The position numbers and the translations under genes are program-made. Of a stretch of DNA of 37,465 nt, positions 10,565 through 18,064 are shown in pieces (within the stretch, counting starts at the first letter, position 1; every line of letters starts with the position of its first letter). The notes beneath the pieces are model-generated. The model ran no database searches. It had not been told where the DNA came from and was given only the letters and a program-made list of their open reading frames with translations. The stretch is from the NCBI GenBank assembly GCA_027064585.1, contig JAMOPI010000021.1, positions 1 through 37,465 on the forward strand. The letters are read 5' to 3'. Source of the stretch: Candidatus Desulfofervidaceae bacterium. Its GTDB lineage: Bacteria; Desulfobacterota; Desulfofervidia; Desulfofervidales; Desulfofervidaceae.

Positions 10565-11137
10565 ATGCGTGAGCGGATAAAAAATATTTTTACAACAAGC
10601 ATTGAAGTAAAAAGGCAAACAGTAAGTGAGTGTTTAGATAACATAATTTCCCTTACAGAAATGGTCATTAAGACCCTTAAAGCAGGAGGAAAAATTCTTC
10701 TCTTTGGCAATGGTGGCAGTGCCGCTGATGCCCAGCATATTGCCGCTGAGTTTGTCAATCGGTTTAAAAAAGACCGTCCTCCCCTCCCTGCCCTTGCCTT
10801 AACAACTGACACTTCGGTTTTAACCAGTATTGGCAATGATTATGGTTATGAACTGGTCTTTGTTAAACAGGTTGAGTCTCTGGGCAAACCTGGCGATGTT
10901 GCCTGGGGAATAAGCACAAGTGGCCGTTCGCCCAATGTCAATCTTGCTTTAAAAAGGGCTAAGGAATTGGGCTTAAAGACCGTTGCCCTAACCGGGGGTA
11001 ACGGGGGAGAAATGGCCAAAACGGCTGATTTAAGCATTATTGTCCCTTCTTTTGATACTCCTCGCATTCAGGAAGTACACATTACGATTGGGCATGCGGT
11101 GTGTGAGTTGGTAGAAGAGAAATTATTTGGAAGATAG
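10565..11137 (+). CDS. gmhA: Phosphoheptose isomerase (sedoheptulose 7-phosphate isomerase)
   Basis: SIS-domain enzyme converting sedoheptulose 7-phosphate to heptose 7-phosphate for lipopolysaccharide core. Signatures are LLFGNGGSAADAQHIAAEFV, with the active-site Glu in AEFV, ALTTDTSVLTSIGNDYGY, WGISTSGRSPNV, ALTGGNGG and QEVHITIGHAVCELVE. At 190 residues it is full length. ATG 10565 is chosen over TTG 10529 because that TTG is the -35 element of a good promoter and MRERIKNIF starts the family's usual first helix. No strong Shine-Dalgarno sequence precedes the ATG, which fits a leaderless message. It stands alone rather than in a heptose operon. Confidence 0.93.
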   Translation: MRERIKNIFTTSIEVKRQTVSECLDNIISLTEMVIKTLKAGGKILLFGNGGSAADAQHIAAEFVNRFKKDRPPLPALALTTDTSVLTSIGNDYGYELVFVKQVESLGKPGDVAWGISTSGRSPNVNLALKRAKELGLKTVALTGGNGGEMAKTADLSIIVPSFDTPRIQEVHITIGHAVCELVEEKLFGR

Positions 11138-11397
11138 AGCTAACCAATAGACAAGACAAAAAACTTTTTTTCATACTTCATACCTACCCCATTTATCTAT
11201 TAACGCAGCCATACATTCTCCATCCACGCATTCACTCTCTTCATTCTCCTTTTGGACCCTCTGTGGCCTCACTGGAAAGAAGTGGCGGATACTGTAAAAA
11301 TAGAAGATGATCTCCATTTTATCTTTATAATTAATAGCCATGTCATATCAGAATTTACCTCTAAATAAGTATTGACTACTTCTAAAGAAAAAGTTAC

Positions 11398-11418
11398 TCT
11401 CCTTTTTAAAAGAGGAGA
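11398..11418 (+). promoter_or_regulatory. Near-palindrome covering the vapB ribosome-binding site
   Basis: A 21-base imperfect palindrome (TCTCCTTTT pairing with AAAAGAGGAGA) contains the AGAGGAG ribosome-binding site of the antitoxin gene. It could be an operator bound by the AbrB-type antitoxin or an RNA hairpin that occludes the site. A weak TTGACT at 11372-11377 lies upstream. Confidence 0.4.
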
Positions 11419-11425
11419 CTGAAGG

Positions 11426-11671
11426 ATGTTAGTTAGAGTTTCACCAAAAGGGTATATCTTAATCCCCAAAAAGCTGAGAGAGCGTTATAAGGTAACCCCA
11501 GGGAGAAAGGTCAAACTACTGGAAGACGAAGAAGGAATCATTATAAAACCCCTTCCAGAAGACCCCATTGAAGCGGCCTGTGGTTTTCTGAAAGGGAGCT
11601 TTTCTCTTACCCAAGACCTGCTTAAGGAGCATCAAAAAGAGTTGGATGATGAACAAACCCATAGTCTTTGA
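11426..11671 (+). CDS. vapB: AbrB/MazE-type antitoxin (VapB)
   Basis: An 81-residue antitoxin with an N-terminal swapped-hairpin AbrB DNA-binding domain (VRVSPKGYILIPKKLRERY, then VTPGRKVKLLEDEEGIIIKP) and a C-terminal acidic tail that should wrap the toxin. AGAGGAG at 11411-11417 precedes the ATG by 8 bases. Its last 26 bases overlap the toxin gene, as is usual in vapBC operons. AbrB-type antitoxins normally repress their own promoter together with the toxin, and the palindrome at 11398-11418 is a candidate site. Confidence 0.88.
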   Translation: MLVRVSPKGYILIPKKLRERYKVTPGRKVKLLEDEEGIIIKPLPEDPIEAACGFLKGSFSLTQDLLKEHQKELDDEQTHSL

Positions 11672-12050
11672 TAGCTTTGCCCTTTTAAGTCTCTTTCATA
11701 AAGAGAGAGGATGGAAGAAGGTTAAAAATGTTTTAAAAGAACTTGAGTCTCAGGCTGAAAAGGGACTTTTATGCCGAATAAACTGGGGAGAGTTTTACTA
11801 CATCATAAGAAGACACCTCGGTAAAACCAAGGCAGAAGAAAGTATCGTCCTTCTTGAGCAACTTCCCATAGAGATAGTCTCTGTAGACGACGAATTGGTC
11901 AAAGAAGCCGCAGAGATCAAGTCTGAGTATTCTGTGGCCTATGCAGATGCCTTTTGCATTGCTTTAACCAAAAGGGTTTCTGGTTATGTGCTTACTGGTG
12001 ATCCTGAATTCAGATCAGTAAAAGATTTGATTGATATTGAGTGGCTATGA
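11646..12050 (+). CDS. vapC: PIN-domain ribonuclease toxin (VapC)
   Basis: A 134-residue PIN-domain endoribonuclease. The acidic metal-binding residues are visible: Asp9 in IVFDSFALLSLF, the Glu of NWGEFYY, the Asp of AYADAFCIAL and the Asp of TGDPEF. It overlaps the antitoxin gene by 26 bases, and a second in-frame ATG follows directly at 11649. All catalytic acids are present, so it is probably active. The stop codon overlaps the ATG of a decayed third reading frame (12047). Confidence 0.9.
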   Translation: MMNKPIVFDSFALLSLFHKERGWKKVKNVLKELESQAEKGLLCRINWGEFYYIIRRHLGKTKAEESIVLLEQLPIEIVSVDDELVKEAAEIKSEYSVAYADAFCIALTKRVSGYVLTGDPEFRSVKDLIDIEWL

Positions 12051-12270
12051 GAAGTAAGGTAAAAAAAACGGCAAAAGCTGGCCATTGAGGAGACGAGAAG
12101 GGAAGTTTTAAGGAGGTTGAGGGCATAAAAGAAGGTTTTAGGTGCAGATTTAGTGATCGTCCTGGGCTTTTTTGTCTTCTCGCTTGCGGGTGTGGTTCCT
12201 CAGTGAAGGAGCTTGAAGCCAAAAGAGATATGAAAGAGCTTGTTAAGAAGCTTGGGAGTAGCAATGGTTA
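12047..12270 (+). pseudogene. Decayed gene downstream of vapC
   Basis: An ATG at 12047 overlaps the vapC stop as ATGA, but its frame ends after 13 codons. Removing one A from the run of eight at about 12060 opens a longer frame reading KKRQKLAIEETRREVLRRLR, then a stop, then VLGADLVIVLGFFVFSLAG. A second frame shift gives SVKELEAKRDMKELVKKLG before a stop. The pattern resembles a small gene with at least one frameshift and one nonsense mutation. The basic helix followed by a hydrophobic strand faintly recalls minimal nucleotidyltransferases, but the motif GS(x)6-10D(x)D is not visible. Otherwise the 320 bases from 12051 to 12370 hold no gene. Confidence 0.3.
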
Positions 12271-12370
12271 AGATATTAAGGGTCAGCCCTAAACACTTTT
12301 TCGTCCTGCCCTTGCCTTCTTTAAAGAAAATGTTTACAAATTGAGCCAAAGTTTAAAAGGAGGTTTCCTT

Positions 12371-12574
12371 ATGCCCATTTATGAATATAGGTGTGAGGAC
12401 TGTGGTTATCAGTTTGAAACTCTGGTGAAAAATAATGAAGAAGTAACTTGCCCGAAGTGTAAGGGCAAAAATCTAACGCGTTTACTGTCAGCATGCAGCT
12501 TTACCGGAAGCAGCAAGAGCAATGTTTCGGTAAGTTCAGGAGGAAATTGTAGCACCTGTTCCTCTTTTAGCTGA
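12371..12574 (+). CDS. FmdB-type zinc ribbon protein
   Basis: A 67-residue protein of the FmdB putative regulatory family. The N-terminal MPIYEYRCEDCGYQFE and the TCPKCKGKNL pair form a four-cysteine zinc ribbon (CxxC...CxxC). The tail is Ser/Gly-rich with an extra CSTC pair. ATG 12371 gives the family's invariant start, with AAAAGGAGG at 12355-12363 correctly spaced. The molecular role of the family is not settled. It is 26 bp upstream of hemC and probably shares its transcript. Confidence 0.88.
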   Translation: MPIYEYRCEDCGYQFETLVKNNEEVTCPKCKGKNLTRLLSACSFTGSSKSNVSVSSGGNCSTCSSFS

Positions 12575-12600
12575 GCCACTTGTCGGTAAGGAGACCCTGG

Positions 12601-13533
12601 ATGGGGCTTAAGCAAATAAGGATTGGCACCAGGGGTAGCGCCCTGGCCATAAGGCAAACGGAATGGGTGGCAGCTGAATTAAAACGGATATATCCCCAGC
12701 TTGAAGTAGAAATCGTCAAGATCAAAACCAAGGGGGACAAGATCCTAGATGTCCCGCTGGCCAAGGTAGGAGGAAAAGGGCTTTTTGTCAAGGAAATTGA
12801 AGAGGCCCTTTTAAAGGAAGAGATTGACCTAGCCGTCCATAGCCTTAAGGATATCCCTACATTTTTCCCCGAAGGGCTTTGTTTAGGGGCCATTACTAAG
12901 CGGGAAGACCCCCGGGATGCCTTTATCTCCTTTAAATACAATTCCTTCTCTGACCTTCCTCCCCATGCACGTATTGGGACAAGCAGCCTTAGACGACAGG
13001 CCCAGCTTTTACATCTGTATCCTGAAATCGTTATCGTACCCTTACGAGGCAATATAGACACCCGTCTGCGCAAGTTAAAAGAGCTGGATTTAGATGGTAT
13101 TGTCCTGGCCAGCGCCGGGCTAAAACGGATGGGCATGGAGGATAAGGTTACAGCCTATATTTCACCTGACATCATGCTGCCTGCGATCGGGCAAGGGGCC
13201 TTGGGAATAGAAATCAGAAATGAGAAGAAATGGCTAGAGTTTATTGCCCCTCTAAACCATCTGCCTACAGCCATTGCTACCACGGCCGAACGGGCCTTTT
13301 TGGCTAGGCTAGAAGGAGGATGTCAGGTACCTATTGCCGCCTATGCGGTCTGTAACGGAAATAAGCTAAACATTACCGGCCTCGTTGCCGATACCGAGGG
13401 TAAGCGTTTTTTAAAAAGATCGCTTGAAGGCACATCAAAAGAGGCCGAAGAATTGGGAAAACGATTGGCAGAAATATTATTAGAAAAAGGAGCAAAGGAG
13501 GTCTTAGAAGAAATCTATGCAAACAACGGGTAA
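12601..13533 (+). CDS. hemC: Porphobilinogen deaminase (hydroxymethylbilane synthase)
   Basis: Polymerises four porphobilinogens into hydroxymethylbilane. Motifs are RIGTRGSALAIRQTEWV, KGLFVKEIEEALL, DLAVHSLKDIPT with the catalytic Asp, IGTSSLRRQAQLL, PLRGNIDTRL, PAIGQGALGIE and EGGCQVPI, where Cys241 carries the dipyrromethane cofactor. At 310 residues it is full length. ATG 12601 has AAGGAG at 12588-12593. The end overlaps the start of the cobA-hemD fusion by 17 bases, so consecutive pathway enzymes are translationally coupled. Confidence 0.97.
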   Translation: MGLKQIRIGTRGSALAIRQTEWVAAELKRIYPQLEVEIVKIKTKGDKILDVPLAKVGGKGLFVKEIEEALLKEEIDLAVHSLKDIPTFFPEGLCLGAITKREDPRDAFISFKYNSFSDLPPHARIGTSSLRRQAQLLHLYPEIVIVPLRGNIDTRLRKLKELDLDGIVLASAGLKRMGMEDKVTAYISPDIMLPAIGQGALGIEIRNEKKWLEFIAPLNHLPTAIATTAERAFLARLEGGCQVPIAAYAVCNGNKLNITGLVADTEGKRFLKRSLEGTSKEAEELGKRLAEILLEKGAKEVLEEIYANNG

Positions 13534-15061
13534 GGTATATCTAGTTGGGGCTGGACCCGGTGATCCGGAGCTTTTAACCCTAAAGGCCAAACGCCTTTTA
13601 GAGACGGCCCAAGTAATAGTCTATGACTATTTGGCTCATGTTAACCTCTTAAATTATGCCAAAAAGGCAGAGAAGATATATGTGGGTAAGACGGCAGGGC
13701 GTCATACCCTTTCGCAGACAGAGATAAACGCCCTGCTTGTGAAAAAGGCCAAGGAAGGTAAGACCGTCGTCCGGCTAAAAGGCGGAGATCCTTTCATCTT
13801 TGGACGGGGTGGAGAAGAGGCTGAGGAATTAGCCAAGGCTGGTATTTCCTTTGAAATCGTGCCTGGGATTACCTCGGCCATTGCTGTCCCTGCCTATGCC
13901 GGCATTCCTTTAACGCATCGGGCCTATGCCTCTTCCGTGGCCTTTATTACTGGACACGAAGACCCCACCAAAACAGATTCTTCTATTCATTGGGAACACC
14001 TAGCAAAGGGCGTAGACACCTTGGTCTTTCTCATGGGTGTTGGTCGCCTACCTTTTATCGTAGAACAGCTTAGGCGTTACAGACCAACAGAAACACCTGT
14101 GGCTATCATCCGCTGGGGTACCCTGCCAGAGCAGCAAACCATTTTGGGCAATTTAGACAACATTATAGAAAAGGCCAAGGAGGCCCAGCTCAAACCGCCG
14201 GCCATTATTGTTGTGGGAGAAGTAGTCCAGTTGCGCAAAACTCTCAACTGGTGGGAAACCAGGCCTTTATTTGGACGCCGCATTCTCATCACCCGGGCCC
14301 AAGGTCAGGCAAGCGAGATGCTTACTAAACTCCAGGCCCTAGGGGCTAAGGGCTATCTTTTTCCCACCATTGAGATCATCCCTCCCAAAAACTGGGAGGC
14401 TGCAGATAAAGCCATTACTAATCTTTCTGCTTATCATTGGTGCCTCTTTACCAGTGTTAATGGCGTGGCCTATTTTAGGAAGCGGCTAGAAACATTAGGA
14501 AAGGATGTAAGAGCCCTTGGGCATTTAAAGATTGGCGTGATTGGAGAAAAAACGGCAAAAGCCCTACTTGATTGGGGTATTAAACCGGATGTCCTGCCCA
14601 AGGAATATCGGGCCGAGGCCTTGGCTGATGCCCTTTTAAAGGAAGAGATCCAAGGTAAAAATATCCTCTTGCCACGGGCCGAAGTGGCAAGAGAAGTATT
14701 GCCAGAGATGCTTAGAAAGGCAGGGGCAAGGGTAGATGTTGTGCCTGTATATCGAACCGTATTACCTGAGCGTAAAAAAGAAGAATTTAAAGAGATCTTG
14801 GCTGAAGGCGTAGATGTTATTACCTTTACCAGTTCTTCCACGGTCAAACACTTGGCCGCATTGGTCAAGCCAGATGATTTGTCTACTTTACTTAAGGGAG
14901 TAAAGGTTGCCTGTATTGGCCCTATTACAGCTAATACGGCCGAAGAATTAGGTTTAAAGGTAGACATTATGCCCACCCAATACACCATTGATGCCTTAGT
15001 CCAGGCCATTGCCGATTACTTCATCCAGGGTCAGACGGGCATAACAGGTGGGATGAGCTAA
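13517..15061 (+). CDS. cobA-hemD: CobA-HemD fusion: uroporphyrinogen-III C-methyltransferase / uroporphyrinogen-III synthase
   Basis: A bifunctional 514-residue enzyme. Residues 1 to about 245 are the SAM-dependent methyltransferase making precorrin-2 (VYLVGAGPGDPELLTLKA, VVRLKGGDPFIFGRGGEE, PGITSAIAVPAYAGIPLTHR). Residues about 255-505 are HemD, which closes hydroxymethylbilane to uroporphyrinogen III (RRILITRAQGQASEM, FTSVNGVAYF, FTSSSTVKHL). With HemC just upstream, this takes porphobilinogen to precorrin-2, the branch to siroheme, cobalamin and, in sulfate reducers, haem by the siroheme-dependent route. Domain order places CobA first, although HemD acts earlier. The last 66 bases overlap the convergent M23 peptidase gene. 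Confidence 0.96.
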   Translation: MQTTGKVYLVGAGPGDPELLTLKAKRLLETAQVIVYDYLAHVNLLNYAKKAEKIYVGKTAGRHTLSQTEINALLVKKAKEGKTVVRLKGGDPFIFGRGGEEAEELAKAGISFEIVPGITSAIAVPAYAGIPLTHRAYASSVAFITGHEDPTKTDSSIHWEHLAKGVDTLVFLMGVGRLPFIVEQLRRYRPTETPVAIIRWGTLPEQQTILGNLDNIIEKAKEAQLKPPAIIVVGEVVQLRKTLNWWETRPLFGRRILITRAQGQASEMLTKLQALGAKGYLFPTIEIIPPKNWEAADKAITNLSAYHWCLFTSVNGVAYFRKRLETLGKDVRALGHLKIGVIGEKTAKALLDWGIKPDVLPKEYRAEALADALLKEEIQGKNILLPRAEVAREVLPEMLRKAGARVDVVPVYRTVLPERKKEEFKEILAEGVDVITFTSSSTVKHLAALVKPDDLSTLLKGVKVACIGPITANTAEELGLKVDIMPTQYTIDALVQAIADYFIQGQTGITGGMS

Positions 15062-16291
15062 AATTTCTTTTAACTTAGCCACCTGCTTTCTGAAAAGAGG
15101 AAGATATTTACGGGGCAAAGGTTTGCCGGAAGGAGATTTAAACTTAAGATAATTTATAAAGCGACCATTTTTGATAAAACGGAAATCCAAGTGAGGACCG
15201 GTGGCCAAGCCAGTCATACCCACATAACCAATCACCTGCCCCTGTCTAACACGGCTTCCCCGCCTTAATCCCTTGGCAAAGCGAGAGAGATGGCCATAGG
15301 TGCTGGCGTAAATATGATTATGCTGAATCTTGATGAACTTCCCGTACCCACCGCGCCAGCCAATATAAACAATCCGTCCATCGGCCACGGCCTCTACCGG
15401 TGTGCCCATAGGGGCAGCGTAGTCTATGCCTAAATGTGGCCGCACGATCCCAAGAATGGGATGGAGGCGGTGATAGGAAAAATAGGAACTAATCCGCTTA
15501 TAATGTAGGGGGGCCTTTAAGAAGGCCTTGCGCAAGGATTTTCCGTTTTCATCATAATAATCGGCATGTCCATCCTCGGTTTGGAAGAAAAAGGCTTTAT
15601 AATGTCTTCCCTGATTTACAAATTCAGCCGCTAAAATCCGCCCGTTACGCACAAATTCTCCGTTTATATAAATCTTTTCATAGATAAAACGATAGCGATC
15701 CCCTGGTCTGATATCGGTAAAGAAGTTAATATCCCAAGCAAAGATATCAGCCAGCTCTAAAATAAGGGCAGGACCAATATGATTGGCCAGGGCCGAATTA
15801 TAAAGATTGTCTTCAATTGTGCCCTTGGCCATGGCCAAAAACACACGCTTGGGTCGATGGTCTATATGCGAAACAATACCATAGGGGGTAAGGCTAAAAA
15901 CATACCGATTTGCCTGTGTAGGCGCTAGAATACACTGTTTAAGCATGCCTTGCTTAAATACAAGCGTAAGCTTACAGCCAGGCTTAATCTCTTTCACAGA
16001 AAAAACCTTACCAATGGCTTGCACAACTTCATAGGCCTGATAAGCAGGCAAGCGATAAGTATGAGTGAGGAGGTTATAAAGCACCTCATTTTTCTTAAAT
16101 GTATGCGTAAAAACCCTTTCTTGCTGAAGTTCGCTTTCCTTCCACCCCAGATAGTCAAAGGGATCGGGAATAACAAAGGCAGAAGTAGCAGTTTTTTCAT
16201 AGAAAAAAAGGTAAACTATCCCTATAAGGAAGGGCAAAAAGAAAATTCCAATTCTTTTTATCCAATTTTTTTTAAAATTTGGCAAGTGCAT
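14996..16291 (-). CDS. Membrane-anchored M23 family murein endopeptidase
   Basis: A 431-residue cell-wall peptidase of the LytM/MepM type. One N-terminal membrane anchor (IGIFFLPFLIGIVYLFFY, residues 14-31) is followed by a LysM/OapA-like periplasmic region and a C-terminal M23 domain. Catalytic features are His286 and Asp290 in HLGIDYAAP, His334 in YGHLSRF and His367 in GPHLDFRF. In the archetype the last motif is HxH, with the second His a zinc ligand; here it is HxD (Asp369), a variant also known in other Proteobacteria. It is expected to cut peptide cross-links during growth or division. No Shine-Dalgarno sequence is visible before the ATG, which lies right after the pyrophosphatase terminator. 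Confidence 0.87.
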   Translation of the reverse strand: MHLPNFKKNWIKRIGIFFLPFLIGIVYLFFYEKTATSAFVIPDPFDYLGWKESELQQERVFTHTFKKNEVLYNLLTHTYRLPAYQAYEVVQAIGKVFSVKEIKPGCKLTLVFKQGMLKQCILAPTQANRYVFSLTPYGIVSHIDHRPKRVFLAMAKGTIEDNLYNSALANHIGPALILELADIFAWDINFFTDIRPGDRYRFIYEKIYINGEFVRNGRILAAEFVNQGRHYKAFFFQTEDGHADYYDENGKSLRKAFLKAPLHYKRISSYFSYHRLHPILGIVRPHLGIDYAAPMGTPVEAVADGRIVYIGWRGGYGKFIKIQHNHIYASTYGHLSRFAKGLRRGSRVRQGQVIGYVGMTGLATGPHLDFRFIKNGRFINYLKFKSPSGKPLPRKYLPLFRKQVAKLKEILAHPTCYARLTLDEVIGNGLD

Positions 16292-16293
16292 AA

Positions 16294-16321
16294 GAGAAAA
16301 AGGGGCGGCCTATGCCACCCC
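16294..16321 (-). terminator. Rho-independent terminator of the pyrophosphatase gene
   Basis: Stem GGGGTGGC pairs with GCCGCCCC (16302-16309 with 16314-16321) around a 4-base loop, and on the minus strand it runs into TTTTTCTC. It starts 11 bases after the pyrophosphatase stop and ends just before the M23 peptidase ATG. Confidence 0.88.
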
Positions 16322-16332
16322 TTATTTTCCTT

Positions 16333-17259
16333 TTAAATTTCAGCAAAGGCCTTTTGAAGCGGAGGTACTACCTGTTTCTTACGGCTCATTACACCATCAA
16401 GCCAGACAGATTTGCCTTCCAGTTTCTTACCAAAGGCCTTTTCTACCACGGCCGGTTCATCCGTTACACACAACAGTTCAGTGCCTTCCTTCATGATGTC
16501 GGTAAGCATGAGGAAGATACTGTGACGTCCGCCCTCTTCTTTGACCTTCTTCATCTCTTCATAAAGGGCATCCTTAACATCATCCAGCAAGGAAAGGTCC
16601 ACCACTTCAATCTGGCCAATACCTACCTTCTTACCACTCATGTCAAAGTCTTTGAAATCTCTAAAGATCAGATCCCGTGGAGGCTTACCAGCCACATCAG
16701 ACTTGGCCTTAAACATATCCATACCCAAGGCCTCCATATCTTCCACACCAGCAATTTCGGCCAAGGCCTTGGCTACCTCTACATCCTTATCCGTCTTGGT
16801 AGCGGACTTAAAGATGACGGTATCACTTAGAATGGCACAAAGCATAATGCCGGCAATATTTTTAGGAATTTCTACTCCATAATAATCATAAAGCACCTTA
16901 ATTACAGTGCAAGTGCAACCTACTGGAGCCGCTAAGAAAAAGATGGGATTAGGTGTGGTAATATCGCCAATTTTGTGGTGATCCACAACCTCTACAATTT
17001 CAGCCTGGTCAATGTTGTCCAAGCTCTGGGATTTATCACTATGGTCTACTAAAATAACCTGTTTGCCAGCACCATCAGTCACAACCTCAGGGGCCTCAAA
17101 ACCAAATTTGTCCAGCACAAAGGCTGTCTCTGGATTTAAATCACCCTGTCTGGCCGGCACCGCATCCATACCCAACTGTTTCTTTAAGTAAGCATAAGCA
17201 ATGGCCGCACACACCGAATCTGTATCCGGGCTTTTGTGTCCTACGACATATACAGGCAT
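16333..17259 (-). CDS. ppaC: Manganese-dependent inorganic pyrophosphatase (family II, DHH)
   Basis: Cytoplasmic hydrolysis of pyrophosphate to phosphate. Metal-binding motifs are VGHKSPDTDS, LVDHSDKSQS and the signature VVDHHKIGD, with the C-terminal DHHA2 substrate motif SRKKQVVPPL. The 308-residue length is normal. AAGGAGGGG precedes the ATG. In sulfate reducers pyrophosphatase pulls sulfate activation to APS, which would fit the presumed metabolism, but no sulfate-reduction gene is present here. It is a single-gene transcript with its own promoter and terminator. Confidence 0.96.
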   Translation of the reverse strand: MPVYVVGHKSPDTDSVCAAIAYAYLKKQLGMDAVPARQGDLNPETAFVLDKFGFEAPEVVTDGAGKQVILVDHSDKSQSLDNIDQAEIVEVVDHHKIGDITTPNPIFFLAAPVGCTCTVIKVLYDYYGVEIPKNIAGIMLCAILSDTVIFKSATKTDKDVEVAKALAEIAGVEDMEALGMDMFKAKSDVAGKPPRDLIFRDFKDFDMSGKKVGIGQIEVVDLSLLDDVKDALYEEMKKVKEEGGRHSIFLMLTDIMKEGTELLCVTDEPAVVEKAFGKKLEGKSVWLDGVMSRKKQVVPPLQKAFAEI

Positions 17260-17306
17260 CTTCCCCTCCTTATAATTTTTTTTCTAAAACTACAAAAAGC
17301 TTGTCT

Positions 17307-17335
17307 TTTTTACACAGATAATAAGTTTTTGTCAA
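17307..17335 (-). promoter_or_regulatory. Sigma-70 promoter of ppaC
   Basis: On the minus strand TTGACA (complement of 17330-17335), a 17-base spacer, then TAAAAA (complement of 17307-17312). It is divergent from the tadA promoter. Confidence 0.55.
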
Positions 17336-17353
17336 GTATTTTCTGCACACCTG

Positions 17354-17382
17354 TTGTTCTCTCTTTTCTTGTATGCTATAAA
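17354..17382 (+). promoter_or_regulatory. Sigma-70 promoter of tadA
   Basis: TTGTTC at 17354-17359, a 17-base spacer, then TATAAA at 17377-17382. The expected transcription start is at or one base before the tadA ATG (17390), with no Shine-Dalgarno sequence in between. Confidence 0.55.
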
Positions 17383-17389
17383 TATCAGA

Positions 17390-17893
17390 ATGTTAGAAGA
17401 AAAAGATATTTATTTCATGCGGTTAGCCCTGGAGGAAGCCATCAGGGCTGAAGAAGAGGATGAGGTGCCGGTAGGTGCCGTCTTGGTAAAGGACGGCCAA
17501 GTTATCGCCCGTGCCCATAATGAAGTAATTAAACAAAATGACCCTACCGCCCACGCCGAAATATTGGCCATTAGAAGGGCAGCTAAAATAATTGGTAATT
17601 ACCGCTTGCTTGATAGCGAACTTTATGTTACTATTGAACCATGCTTTATGTGTGCCGGGGCCATTTTACATGCCCGGCTAAAGAGGGTTGTTTTTGGAAC
17701 TTTTGAGCCCAAGATGGGGGCCTTTGGCTCTTTATATAATTTGAGTAGAGACAAAAGGCTTAACCACCACCTAGAGGTTAAAGGTGGTGTGTTGGCAGAA
17801 GAAGCACAAAGGCTTATCCAGGCATTTTTTAGACGGCGGAGAGGTACCGAAGTGGCCGTAACGGGGGCGACTCGAAATCGCCTTGTCCCGTGA
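17390..17893 (+). CDS. tadA: tRNA-specific adenosine deaminase
   Basis: Deaminates adenosine 34 of tRNA-Arg(ACG) to inosine. The zinc and catalytic residues are His55 and Glu57 in TAHAEILA, and Cys85 and Cys88 in EPCFMCAGA. ATG 17390 gives the normal 167-residue length; a TTG at 17354 is the presumed -35 box. The conserved part ends with the usual LIQAFFRRRR. The remaining 18 codons, from residue 150, lie inside the tRNA-Ser gene that starts at 17838, and the stop codon falls within the variable arm of that tRNA. An 8-bp hairpin (17765-17789) inside the coding region is of unknown meaning. Confidence 0.94.
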   Translation: MLEEKDIYFMRLALEEAIRAEEEDEVPVGAVLVKDGQVIARAHNEVIKQNDPTAHAEILAIRRAAKIIGNYRLLDSELYVTIEPCFMCAGAILHARLKRVVFGTFEPKMGAFGSLYNLSRDKRLNHHLEVKGGVLAEEAQRLIQAFFRRRRGTEVAVTGATRNRLVP

Positions 17894-17933
17894 TGAGCGG
17901 GGCACGTGGGTTCGAATCCCACCCTCTCCGCCA
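17838..17933 (+). tRNA. tRNA-Ser (anticodon CGA)
   Basis: Class II tRNA. The acceptor stem GGAGAGG (17838-17844) pairs with CCTCTCC (17923-17929), followed by discriminator G and an encoded CCA. The anticodon stem GGCGA/TCGCC closes a CTCGAAA loop, with anticodon CGA at 17873-17875 reading UCG. The long serine variable arm and the GTGGG-TTCGAAT-CCCAC T-arm are present. Its first 56 bases overlap the end of tadA. Confidence 0.96.
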
Positions 17934-17956
17934 GGAGTTGAGCTTTGGGAGATAAC

Positions 17957-18049
<93 letters not shown>

Positions 18050-18064
18050 TGAAGAATATAAGTT

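Noticed and set aside
11138-11397. A gene in the region between gmhA and vapB.
   Set aside because: No frame longer than about 65 codons with a start and ribosome-binding site; it appears non-coding.
17765-17789. 8-bp perfect hairpin inside tadA as a terminator or attenuator before the tRNA genes.
   Set aside because: No T-tract follows and it falls in ordinary coding sequence; probably chance.
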